From: Pseudidiomarina taiwanensis
Lineage (GTDB): Bacteria > Pseudomonadota > Gammaproteobacteria > Enterobacterales > Alteromonadaceae
Reading direction: 5' to 3'
Length of the DNA stretch: 64,000 nucleotides
Assembly (NCBI RefSeq): GCF_003987435.1
Contig: NZ_PIQG01000001.1
Location: 248,001 to 312,000 of the forward strand
A model generated the notes under the pieces. The model ran no database searches and was not told the origin of the DNA. It saw only the letters and a list, made by a program, of their open reading frames with translations. Below, one piece after another: positions 54,144 to 62,754 of the stretch (positions are counted from its first letter, which is position 1; each line of letters begins with the position of its first letter). The position numbers and the translations under genes were made by a program.

Positions 54144-54821
54144 ATGTCGACTTTACCCCTCGAAAAACGCCAAACCTCAGCGGATCGGCTATTGCACGAG
54201 ATCCAGCGCGCGATTGTGGAAGGCGATATCCTCCCAGGCAGTAAAATATCTGAACCTGAACTCGCCCGCCGTTTTGCGGTAAGTCGCGCGCCACTGCGCG
54301 AAGCGTTGGCGCGGCTAGAGCGCTGTCACTTGATTGAGCGGATTCCAAATGCCGGTGCGCGCGTGGTGACGCTATCGTTAGAGGGGCTGGTGAGCTTATA
54401 TCAAATTCGTGAGGAGCTCGAAGGGCTGGCCTGTCGTTTGGCCGCAGAGCACATGCCGGAAGACGAAATCAACGAGCTGCAAGGGCTGCTAGACCAACAC
54501 TTATCGACCCAACGGGTCCGCGAAGGTGAAAGCTACTATCAAGAGGCTGGAGATGTCGATTTTCACTATCGCATCATACTCGGCAGTAAGAATCCGTATC
54601 TTATCAATATGCTCTGCGATGAGCTGTATTATTTAGTGCGCATGTATCGGGTGCAACTCGGGATGAACGGTCCGCGGGTATCGCGCGCATTTGATGAGCA
54701 CAAAGCCATTATGCAGGCGATCGCCAATCGTGATGGCGAGCTCGCTGACTTATTGATGCGCCGGCACATTGGCGCATCCCGCAAGAACATCGAAATCAAA
54801 TTGCAACAAATGAGAGGTTAA
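54144..54821 (+). CDS. GntR-family (FCD) regulator of the prp operon
   Basis: This 225-residue regulator has a winged helix-turn-helix ([20 protein letters not shown]) and an all-helical FCD ligand domain with metal-type His residues ([12 protein letters not shown]). It is the first gene of the prp run, one base before prpB. In Shewanella and Pseudomonas a GntR regulator replaces the sigma54-type PrpR. It likely represses its own operon, with 2-methylcitrate or a related acid as signal (inference). GGAG lies 5 bp upstream of the ATG at 54144. Confidence 0.9.
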   Translation: MSTLPLEKRQTSADRLLHEIQRAIVEGDILPGSKISEPELARRFAVSRAPLREALARLERCHLIERIPNAGARVVTLSLEGLVSLYQIREELEGLACRLAAEHMPEDEINELQGLLDQHLSTQRVREGESYYQEAGDVDFHYRIILGSKNPYLINMLCDELYYLVRMYRVQLGMNGPRVSRAFDEHKAIMQAIANRDGELADLLMRRHIGASRKNIEIKLQQMRG

Positions 54822-54822
54822 T

Positions 54823-55701
54823 ATGAACCAAATTGAGAGCGCTGGTGCGAAATTTCGCCAAGCCATAGCCAATGAAAAACCACTGCAAATCGTCGGAACC
54901 ATCAATGCTTACACGGCGATGATGGCCGAGCGCATTGGCCATAAAGCGATTTATTTATCAGGTGCAGGCGTTGCCAATGCCTCATTTGGTTTACCGGACT
55001 TAGGCATGACCTCGTTGAACGATGTCTGTGAAGATATCCGGCGGATTACTGCCGCGAGCAGCTTGCCACTTTTGGTCGATGCCGATACCGGTTGGGGTGG
55101 CGCATTTAACATTGCGCGCACAGTGAAAGAGATGACCCGAGCGGGTGCAGCAGGTTTCCATATCGAAGACCAGGTTGCGCAAAAGCGCTGCGGTCATCGT
55201 CCTAACAAAGAAATCGTTAGCCAAGTAGAAATGGTTGATCGCGTCAAAGCGGCTGTTGATGCGCGTATCGATGATCAGTTTGTGATTATGGCGCGTACCG
55301 ACGCATTGCAACAGCAAGGTCTTGAAGCTGCAATTGAGCGCGCACAAGCCTGTGTTGAAGCGGGTGCCGATGCGATTTTCGCAGAAGCTGTACACACCCT
55401 TGAACAGTATCAAGCTTTCACTGATGCGCTAAATGTTCCAGTATTGGCTAATATTACTGAATTCGGTCAAACGCCTTTATTCAATAAAGCTGAGCTGGCT
55501 GAGGTTGGGGTCGAAATGGTGTTGTACCCACTGAGTGCATTCCGCGCAATGAATAAAGCTGCGGTGAATGTCTATGAGAGCATCCTTGCTGAGGGTGACC
55601 AAAAGCAAGTGGTGGATATCATGCAAACCCGCGCCGAACTCTACGATTACCTGAATTACCACGCGTTTGAAGAAAAACTCGACGCGCTGTTCAAAAAATA
55701 A
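54823..55701 (+). CDS. prpB: 2-methylisocitrate lyase
   Basis: This 292-residue enzyme cleaves 2-methylisocitrate to pyruvate and succinate. The catalytic loop [10 protein letters not shown] carries Cys123, and [11 protein letters not shown] carries the metal residues. [16 protein letters not shown] is a family block. It is the first catabolic gene after the regulator (1-bp gap) and is followed by prpC after 30 bp. Confidence 0.96.
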   Translation: MNQIESAGAKFRQAIANEKPLQIVGTINAYTAMMAERIGHKAIYLSGAGVANASFGLPDLGMTSLNDVCEDIRRITAASSLPLLVDADTGWGGAFNIARTVKEMTRAGAAGFHIEDQVAQKRCGHRPNKEIVSQVEMVDRVKAAVDARIDDQFVIMARTDALQQQGLEAAIERAQACVEAGADAIFAEAVHTLEQYQAFTDALNVPVLANITEFGQTPLFNKAELAEVGVEMVLYPLSAFRAMNKAAVNVYESILAEGDQKQVVDIMQTRAELYDYLNYHAFEEKLDALFKK

Positions 55702-55731
55702 GCGATTGCAATTAATTTTAAGGAGTTAGAA

Positions 55732-56856
55732 ATGGTCGATAAAGCATTAGGTGGCGCAGGTTTGCGCGGACAAGTAGCAGGTCAAACAGCACTTTGTACA
55801 GTCGGTAAAACAGGAAGTGGTTTAACCTATTACGGCTACGATATTGCTGAACTTGCTGAAAAAGTAACCTTTGAAGAAGTCGCTTATTTACTTGCGCACG
55901 GCGAGCTGCCAAACGCTAGCCAGTTAGCAGATTACAAAGCACGTTTAAAAGGCATGCGTGGCTTACCAAGTGCGTTAAAAGACGTGCTTGAGCGCATTCC
56001 AGCTGATGCACATCCGATGGATGTCATGCGCACCGGTTGTTCAATGCTCGGAAATCTCGAGCCAGAGCTTAGCTTTGCTGATGCGGATAAAGCGATCGAG
56101 CGGATGATTGCGGTATTCCCAAGCATTTTGTTGTATTGGTACCGTTTCAGCCACGACGGCGTGCGTATCGAAACTGAAACCGATGACGATTCAGTTGGCG
56201 CGCATTTCTTGCATTTGTTGCATGACAAAGCACCAAGCGAGCTGCATACCGCAGTGATGAATACTTCTTTGATTTTGTACGCAGAGCATGAATTTAATGC
56301 TTCAACCTTCACTGCGCGCGTGTGTGCCTCGACCTTGTCGGACATTCACTCGTGTGTGACCGGTGCGATTGGTTCATTGCGTGGACCACTTCACGGTGGT
56401 GCCAACGAAGCGGCGATGGAATTGATCGAAGGTTTGCAGTCACCTGAGCATGCGGAAGAAACGCTGATGGAGATGCTGGCACGCAAAGACAAGATCATGG
56501 GCTTTGGCCACGCCATTTATCGTGAGTCTGATCCACGTAACAACATCATTAAAGCTTGGTCTGAGAAGCTTGCTGCAGAATACGGTGATACCCGTTTGTA
56601 TGATGTCTCAGTACGTTGTGAAGAAGTGATGTGGCGTGAGAAGAAACTGTTCCCAAATGCGGACTTCTTCCATGCGTCGGCGTATCACTTTATGGGTATT
56701 CCAACTAAATTGTTCACCCCAATCTTCGTGATGTCACGGGTAACAGGTTGGACAGCGCACGTGAAAGAGCAACGCGCGAATAACCGTATCATTCGCCCAA
56801 GCGCAGAATACACAGGTCCAGAGGCGCGTCCAGTACCCGCACTTGCAGACCGCTAA
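55732..56856 (+). CDS. prpC: 2-methylcitrate synthase
   Basis: This 374-residue citrate-synthase paralogue condenses propionyl-CoA and oxaloacetate. HGGANEAAMELI and GFGHAIYRESDPRN carry the catalytic His residues. It is shorter than GltA (426), which is normal for the methylcitrate type. GAGLRGQVAGQTALCTVGK is the family start. AAGGAG precedes the ATG. Confidence 0.95.
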   Translation: MVDKALGGAGLRGQVAGQTALCTVGKTGSGLTYYGYDIAELAEKVTFEEVAYLLAHGELPNASQLADYKARLKGMRGLPSALKDVLERIPADAHPMDVMRTGCSMLGNLEPELSFADADKAIERMIAVFPSILLYWYRFSHDGVRIETETDDDSVGAHFLHLLHDKAPSELHTAVMNTSLILYAEHEFNASTFTARVCASTLSDIHSCVTGAIGSLRGPLHGGANEAAMELIEGLQSPEHAEETLMEMLARKDKIMGFGHAIYRESDPRNNIIKAWSEKLAAEYGDTRLYDVSVRCEEVMWREKKLFPNADFFHASAYHFMGIPTKLFTPIFVMSRVTGWTAHVKEQRANNRIIRPSAEYTGPEARPVPALADR

Positions 56857-56878
56857 TCGCCCCTAGGGCAGGAGTGTA

Positions 56879-59479
56879 ATGATGAACTCTGAATATCGTA
56901 CACAGCTGCCGGGAACTTCACTGCTGCACTATGATACCCGTGCAGCAGTTGAAGCAATTGAACCGGGAGCCTATGACAAACTGCCATATACCTCGAAGGT
57001 ATTGGCTGAAAACCTCGTGCGCCGGTGTGAGCCAGAACACTTACGCCAGTCGCTCGAGCAAATTATCTATCGCAAGCGTGAGCATGACTTCCCTTGGTTT
57101 CCGGCCCGGGTGGTGTGTCACGACATTTTAGGCCAGACCGCTTTGGTCGATTTGGCCGGCTTACGTGACGCCATCGCGGCCAAAGGCGGTGACCCTGCCA
57201 AAGTCAACCCTGTGGTGCCAACTCAGTTAATCGTGGACCACTCACTTGCGGTTGAACACGCTGGTTTTGAAAAAGATGCCTTTGAGAAAAACCGCGCGAT
57301 TGAAGATCGTCGTAACGATGACCGTTTCCATTTTATTAACTGGACTAAAACGGCTTTTAAAAACGTCGATGTGATCCCGCCAGGCAACGGCATCATGCAC
57401 CAGATCAACCTCGAGAAAATGTCACCTGTGGTGCAGGTGAAAGACGGGGTAGCCTTTGTCGATACCTGTGTCGGAACCGACAGCCATACCCCAATGGTTG
57501 ATGCCTTAGGGGTTATTTCAGTGGGTGTAGGTGGTTTAGAAGCCGAGAGCGTGATGCTTGGTCGCGCATCTTACATGCGGCTACCTGATATCGTTGGGGT
57601 TGAGCTTACCGGTAAACTGCGCCCAGGCATTACCGGGACTGATTTGGTCTTGGCATTGACTGAATTCTTGCGCCGTGAACGTGTGGTAGGTGCTTATCTT
57701 GAGTTCTTCGGTGAAGGTGCAAATGCACTGACCGTGGGCGATCGCGCAACCATCTCAAACATGACACCTGAATACGGTGCGACTGCTGCCATGTTCTATA
57801 TCGATGGCCAAACCATCGATTATCTCAAGCTTACGGGTCGTGATGATGACCAAGTTGAGCTCGTTGAAACCTTTGCTAAAGCCACTGGATTATGGGCTGA
57901 TAGCATGGTGGATGCGGAATATGAGCGGGTGCTCAAGTTTGATTTGAGTCAAGTGGAGCGCAACTTAGCCGGACCATCAAATCCACATGCCTTGTTGCCA
58001 GCCAAAGATTTGGCCAGCCGGGGTATTGCTGGAGCATATGAGCAACAAGAAGGTTTGATGCCAGATGGTGCCTGTATCATCGCTGCGATTACCAGTTGTA
58101 CCAACACCAGTAACCCACGCAATATGATTGCGGCAGGCTTGATTGCGCGCAATGCCAATAAACTTGGGCTAACGCGCAAGCCATGGGTGAAAACCTCACT
58201 GGCGCCGGGCTCAAAAACCGTCAAGATGTACCTTGAAGAAGCCAACTTACTGCCAGAGCTTGAGCAGCTTGGGTTTGGTGTAGTGGCCTTTGCATGTACT
58301 ACCTGTAACGGAATGAGTGGCGCCTTGGATCCGAAGATCCAGCAAGAAATTATCGATCGTGACTTGTATGCGACTGCAGTGTTATCGGGTAACCGTAACT
58401 TCGATGGTCGGATTCACCCTTACGCGAAACAAGCTTTCTTGGCCTCACCGCCGCTAGTTGTCGCCTATGCGATTGCCGGTACGATTCGCTTCGATATCGA
58501 AAAAGATCCGCTTGGGTTTGATAGCGAAGGCAATCCGGTGACCTTGAAAGATATCTGGCCAAGTGATGAAGAAATCGATGCGATTGTAAAATCTGCTGTG
58601 AAGCCAGACCAATTCCGCAAGGTCTACGACCCGATGTTTAGCTTGAACGTCGATTATGGCGACAGCATCGATCCGCTCTATCAGTGGCGCGAGATGAGTA
58701 CCTATATTCGCCGTCCACCTTATTGGGAAGGCGCTTTAGCGGCTGAACGAACCATGCAAGGGATGCGTCCATTGGCGGTACTTGGAGATAACATCACCAC
58801 CGACCATTTATCGCCGTCAAATGCGATTATGGCGGACAGTGCTGCCGGTGAATACCTCGCTAAAATGGGCGTGCCAGAGGAAGATTTCAACTCGTATGCA
58901 ACCCACCGCGGTGACCATTTAACGGCGCAGCGGGCAACCTTTGCTAACCCGAAACTGTTTAACGAAATGGTTACGGATGAGCAGGGCAATGTAGTGCAGG
59001 GCTCGCTTGCTCGGATTGAGCCAGAGGGCAAAGTGACGCGCATGTGGGAAGCGATTGAAACCTACATGGAGCGCAAGCAGCCATTGATCATTGTCGCAGG
59101 TGCGGATTATGGTCAGGGTTCATCCCGTGACTGGGCCGCAAAAGGTGTGCGCCTTGCCGGTGTTGAAGTAATTGTTGCCGAAGGATTCGAGCGCATTCAC
59201 CGGACCAATTTGATTGGAATGGGCGTATTGCCACTTGAATTTGAGCCGGGCACAACGCGCAAGACTCTTGCGATTGACGGTACTGAAACCTTTGATGTCA
59301 AAGGTGAACCAGCACCAGGTGCTACTTTGACTCTAGTGATTCATCGCCACGCTGGTGAAACCCTTGAGGTACCGGTGAAATGTCGTCTCGATACGTATGA
59401 AGAAGTCTCAATTTACAGTGCCGGTGGCGTGTTGCAACGCTTCGCACAAGACTTCTTAGAAGCGTCTGAAACGGCTTAA
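56879..59479 (+). CDS. acnD: Fe/S-dependent 2-methylcitrate dehydratase AcnD
   Basis: This 866-residue aconitase-family enzyme dehydrates 2-methylcitrate. Cluster cysteines are in ITSCTNTSNP and in ACTTCNGMSG. DSHTPMVDALG and YGQGSSRDWAAKG are active-site blocks. AcnD plus PrpF replaces PrpD in many marine and Pseudomonas-type operons. The product is a trans isomer, hence the need for PrpF. Two adjacent ATG codons at 56879 could serve as start. Confidence 0.96.
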   Translation: MMNSEYRTQLPGTSLLHYDTRAAVEAIEPGAYDKLPYTSKVLAENLVRRCEPEHLRQSLEQIIYRKREHDFPWFPARVVCHDILGQTALVDLAGLRDAIAAKGGDPAKVNPVVPTQLIVDHSLAVEHAGFEKDAFEKNRAIEDRRNDDRFHFINWTKTAFKNVDVIPPGNGIMHQINLEKMSPVVQVKDGVAFVDTCVGTDSHTPMVDALGVISVGVGGLEAESVMLGRASYMRLPDIVGVELTGKLRPGITGTDLVLALTEFLRRERVVGAYLEFFGEGANALTVGDRATISNMTPEYGATAAMFYIDGQTIDYLKLTGRDDDQVELVETFAKATGLWADSMVDAEYERVLKFDLSQVERNLAGPSNPHALLPAKDLASRGIAGAYEQQEGLMPDGACIIAAITSCTNTSNPRNMIAAGLIARNANKLGLTRKPWVKTSLAPGSKTVKMYLEEANLLPELEQLGFGVVAFACTTCNGMSGALDPKIQQEIIDRDLYATAVLSGNRNFDGRIHPYAKQAFLASPPLVVAYAIAGTIRFDIEKDPLGFDSEGNPVTLKDIWPSDEEIDAIVKSAVKPDQFRKVYDPMFSLNVDYGDSIDPLYQWREMSTYIRRPPYWEGALAAERTMQGMRPLAVLGDNITTDHLSPSNAIMADSAAGEYLAKMGVPEEDFNSYATHRGDHLTAQRATFANPKLFNEMVTDEQGNVVQGSLARIEPEGKVTRMWEAIETYMERKQPLIIVAGADYGQGSSRDWAAKGVRLAGVEVIVAEGFERIHRTNLIGMGVLPLEFEPGTTRKTLAIDGTETFDVKGEPAPGATLTLVIHRHAGETLEVPVKCRLDTYEEVSIYSAGGVLQRFAQDFLEASETA

Positions 59480-59491
59480 GGAGTCGCTGTT

Positions 59492-60670
59492 ATGCAACAT
59501 GTTCCGCAAATTAAAGTCCCCGCCACCTATATGCGTGGCGGAACTTCAAAGGGCGTGTTTTTCAAATTGAGCGACTTACCGGCTGCGGCACAGCAGCCCG
59601 GTAGTGCGCGCGATAATTTATTATTGCGGGTGATCGGCAGCCCTGATCCATACGGTAAGCATACCGATGGTATGGGCGGAGCGACCTCGAGCACAAGTAA
59701 AACAGTGATTCTGTCCGCCAGTGAGCGACCCGATCATGATGTCGATTACTTGTTTGGCCAAGTCTCAATTGATAAGCCCTTTATTGATTGGAGCGGCAAC
59801 TGCGGCAATTTAACGGCAGCAGTTGGTTCGTTTGCGATTAGTAATGGTCTGGTCGACCCAGCGCGCTTGCCTGAAAATGGTATTGCGACGGTTCGGATCT
59901 GGCAGGCGAATATCGAAAAAACCATCATTGCGCGGGTGCCGATGAGCAACGGCGAAGTGCAAGAAACGGGTGATTTTGAACTCGACGGGGTGACCTTTCC
60001 TGCTGCTGAAGTACAAGTTGAGTTTGTTGACCCAGCTGGCGACACGGGTAGCATGTTCCCGACCGGCAATGTCGTCGATACCTTGACTGTACCGGGCATT
60101 GGCGAATTTGAGGCGACCTTTATTAACGCAGGTATTCCAACCATTTTCTTATGGGCGGAAGCGCTTGGTTTTAATGGAACTGAGTTACAACCTGTGATTA
60201 ATGAAAACCCTGAAACCCTTGCCATGTTCGAGACTATTCGGGCCTATGGCGCGGTGCAAATGGGGTTGATTGATTCAATCGAACAAGCGCAAAGCCGTCA
60301 ACATACTCCGAAAATTGCCTTTGTTGGCCCTGCGCAGAGCTATGCTGCGTCAAGCGACAAAGAAGTCATGTCAAACGACATAGATTTAGTGGTTCGAGCA
60401 CTCTCAATGGGCAAGCTTCACCATGCCATGATGGGCACCGCCGCGGTGGCTATTGCCGCAGCAGGGGTTGTTCCTGGGACTGTGGTGAACCAAGCTGCAG
60501 GTGGCGGTGAACGTAAGTTTATTCGCTTTGGACACCCTTCGGGAACACTCCGAGTGGGCGCTGAGGCAAGCCACAGCGCGCAAGGTTGGAGTGTCGATAA
60601 AGCCATTATGAGCCGCAGCGCGCGGGTCTTAATGGAAGGCTGGGTACGCGTCCCAGGCGACTGCTTCTAA
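59492..60670 (+). CDS. prpF: 2-methylaconitate isomerase PrpF
   Basis: This 392-residue protein of the diaminopimelate-epimerase-like fold isomerises the 2-methylaconitate made by AcnD so that a standard aconitase can finish the step. ATYMRGGTSKGVFF at the N-terminus and WSGNCGNLTAAVGSFA with the conserved Cys are family marks. It lies 12 bp after acnD and closes the operon. Convergent with kynU, with a 4-bp overlap. Confidence 0.95.
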   Translation: MQHVPQIKVPATYMRGGTSKGVFFKLSDLPAAAQQPGSARDNLLLRVIGSPDPYGKHTDGMGGATSSTSKTVILSASERPDHDVDYLFGQVSIDKPFIDWSGNCGNLTAAVGSFAISNGLVDPARLPENGIATVRIWQANIEKTIIARVPMSNGEVQETGDFELDGVTFPAAEVQVEFVDPAGDTGSMFPTGNVVDTLTVPGIGEFEATFINAGIPTIFLWAEALGFNGTELQPVINENPETLAMFETIRAYGAVQMGLIDSIEQAQSRQHTPKIAFVGPAQSYAASSDKEVMSNDIDLVVRALSMGKLHHAMMGTAAVAIAAAGVVPGTVVNQAAGGGERKFIRFGHPSGTLRVGAEASHSAQGWSVDKAIMSRSARVLMEGWVRVPGDCF

Positions 60671-61923
60671 GTTACTTTTCCTTGTAACTTTTGCCATTTT
60701 GGATCTAGGTGCTCGGCATTGCTGAGCACCTGATCTAATGCTTCAAATGCGTTCACGATATCCTCAAAGCCAAGATAAAGCGGGGTAAACCCAAGCCGCA
60801 AGTAACTCGGCGCACGAAAATCAGCGATCACGCCACGCGCAATCAAGGCTTGGCAGATCGCATACGCGTGTGGATGAGAGTACGACAACTGCGAGCCGCG
60901 TTCACTATGCTGAGTTGGTGTAAGCCGGGTAAATTCAGTTGCCCAGCGACTGTTTTCGAGGGCTTCAGCAAAAAAATCTGCAACAGCGAGTGCTTTTTGA
61001 TGTAGCTGTTGCATATCAACCCCGGCAAACAAGTCGAGTGCCGCATCGACAGCGGTCATCGCCAAAATACTTGGGGTACCACTTAAAAATCGCTGGATCC
61101 CCTCAGCTGGAACGTAGTCCGGAGTGAATGCAAAGGGCTCGGCATGGCCCATCCAACCTTGCAAAGGTTGCTTAAGGTTTTGCTCAAGATGACGTTTGGC
61201 GCAATATAAAAATGCCGGCGCACCGGGTCCGCCATTTAAATATTTATAGGTACAGCCCACCGCAAAATCCACTTGCCAGCGTTCCAGTTCAACGGCGACG
61301 GAGCCGGCGCTATGGGCCAAATCAACAATCACTAAAATACCCAACTGATGGGCGTGCTGGCAGAGTTTTTCGATATCAAGGCGGCGGCCACTGCGAAAAT
61401 TCACCTCAGTCACAAGCACAACGGCAATCTCTTCCGATAAGCTTGCAAGCAACTGCTCTTCTTCCACTAACTGTAACTGACAAGCATGCTGCCCTAGGAA
61501 TTCACTGACACCTTGCACCATATATAAATCAGTGGGGAAGTTATCTTGCGTCGACAACACCACATTACGCGTAGGCTCAGTGCGGTGTTGTAATTCAAGG
61601 GCACTGGTAAGGACCTTAAATAAGTTGACCGAGATTGAATCACAGCAGAGCACTTGATCTGCTTGCGTCCCGAGTAAGTGTGCTAAGCGGGCGGCACTGC
61701 GTTGCGGGAGATCAATCCAGCTATGCTTGTTCCAGCTTTCGATTAAGTCTTCGCCCCATTGCTCAGCTAAAACCTGCTGCATCCGCTCCCGCACAGGATG
61801 GGCCAGGGGCCCAAGCGAGTTCCCATCGAGATAGACCTTGCCTGCGGGGATGGCAAACTGCGTGCGCAAATGCGCCAGCGGATCGGCGGCATCAAGTTCT
61901 TTGGCGCGTTGACGTAAGCTCAT
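60667..61923 (-). CDS. kynU: Kynureninase
   Basis: This 418-residue PLP enzyme splits kynurenine to anthranilate and alanine (or the 3-hydroxy form). The PLP Lys is K227 in CTYKYLNGGPGAP. KVYLDGNSLGPLA is the N-terminal signature, and VDLAHSAGSVAVEL holds the PLP Asp. It is the last gene of a minus-strand run (selO, hydrolase, kynU), with a 3-bp gap to the hydrolase. No tryptophan 2,3-dioxygenase lies in the window. Confidence 0.96.
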   Translation of the reverse strand: MSLRQRAKELDAADPLAHLRTQFAIPAGKVYLDGNSLGPLAHPVRERMQQVLAEQWGEDLIESWNKHSWIDLPQRSAARLAHLLGTQADQVLCCDSISVNLFKVLTSALELQHRTEPTRNVVLSTQDNFPTDLYMVQGVSEFLGQHACQLQLVEEEQLLASLSEEIAVVLVTEVNFRSGRRLDIEKLCQHAHQLGILVIVDLAHSAGSVAVELERWQVDFAVGCTYKYLNGGPGAPAFLYCAKRHLEQNLKQPLQGWMGHAEPFAFTPDYVPAEGIQRFLSGTPSILAMTAVDAALDLFAGVDMQQLHQKALAVADFFAEALENSRWATEFTRLTPTQHSERGSQLSYSHPHAYAICQALIARGVIADFRAPSYLRLGFTPLYLGFEDIVNAFEALDQVLSNAEHLDPKWQKLQGKVT

Positions 61924-61926
61924 GAG

Positions 61927-62754
61927 TTAGCGATGTCCGAGTTGTTGTTCAAGTTGTTGAAGGGTTTGCAATAGCTGCTGCCAAGCCGGCGTTGCAGTGT
62001 GGACGAAATCAAAATGGTCGGCGTTTGCAACCCATTTTAGCTCGGCTGTCGGCAGCTTCATTTGCTCAGCTGGAATAATCCGGTCATTCTCACTGCCCAA
62101 CAAATAAACTGGAACTGTGAAGTCTTTGCTGACGGGGTTGGCTGCCTGATAAGCCTCGGCGAGGCTTAGCGCATCGCCGCCGAAGAATTGTGCGGTCGAG
62201 GCTTGGCAGCTATTTTCACCTGCGCCATAGGCGACGACATCGGTGATCGCCGCAAGGCCAATGACCGCATCAGCGCTTGGTGTTGGCTCGGCAGCCGCTA
62301 ATAAAGCCAAGTGGCCACCAGCGGAATGGCCCATAACGACCAAAGGTTGCGTACCGATTTTGGCGCGGATCTGCTGCAGTGCTTGGCGGATATCACGATC
62401 CGCCTCAGGCCATGCTTTTTGCTCGGCACTGCTGCGGCGATACTCAATGGACCAGGTCGGATAGCCCTGAGCGGCTAAAGCGCTGGTCGCTGCACGCGTA
62501 TGGGCGATATCATAAGCATCGAGCCAGCAACCGCCGTGAATAAAGGCAATGTTGAGGTTTTTCGGGGGCTGAGTCGCCGGCCAATATTCGATAAATTGCG
62601 GGGCTAACTCACCATAGCGGAGCACCTCAGCTGAGCCTGTGATGTCTTGCTCTAACACGGCGCCGTAACTGACGCGCTCGGCTATTTCGGCATGAGCACT
62701 GGCACTGATAGCGCTGGCCAGCACGAACATTAAACTATAAATTTTTATTTTCAT
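61927..62754 (-). CDS. Exported alpha/beta hydrolase with HGGxW motif (kynurenine formamidase-like)
   Basis: This 275-residue protein has a signal peptide (IYSLMFVLASAISASAHA), an oxyanion motif FIHGGCWLDAYD, the nucleophile in MGHSAGGHLAL and a late His in ANADHFDFV. The HGGxW block is typical of arylformamidases, which make kynurenine from formylkynurenine, and the next gene is kynU. The signal peptide, however, would put it in the periplasm, away from cytosolic kynurenine steps. A general esterase is the alternative. TAATG overlap with the selO stop. Confidence 0.8.
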   Translation of the reverse strand: MKIKIYSLMFVLASAISASAHAEIAERVSYGAVLEQDITGSAEVLRYGELAPQFIEYWPATQPPKNLNIAFIHGGCWLDAYDIAHTRAATSALAAQGYPTWSIEYRRSSAEQKAWPEADRDIRQALQQIRAKIGTQPLVVMGHSAGGHLALLAAAEPTPSADAVIGLAAITDVVAYGAGENSCQASTAQFFGGDALSLAEAYQAANPVSKDFTVPVYLLGSENDRIIPAEQMKLPTAELKWVANADHFDFVHTATPAWQQLLQTLQQLEQQLGHR

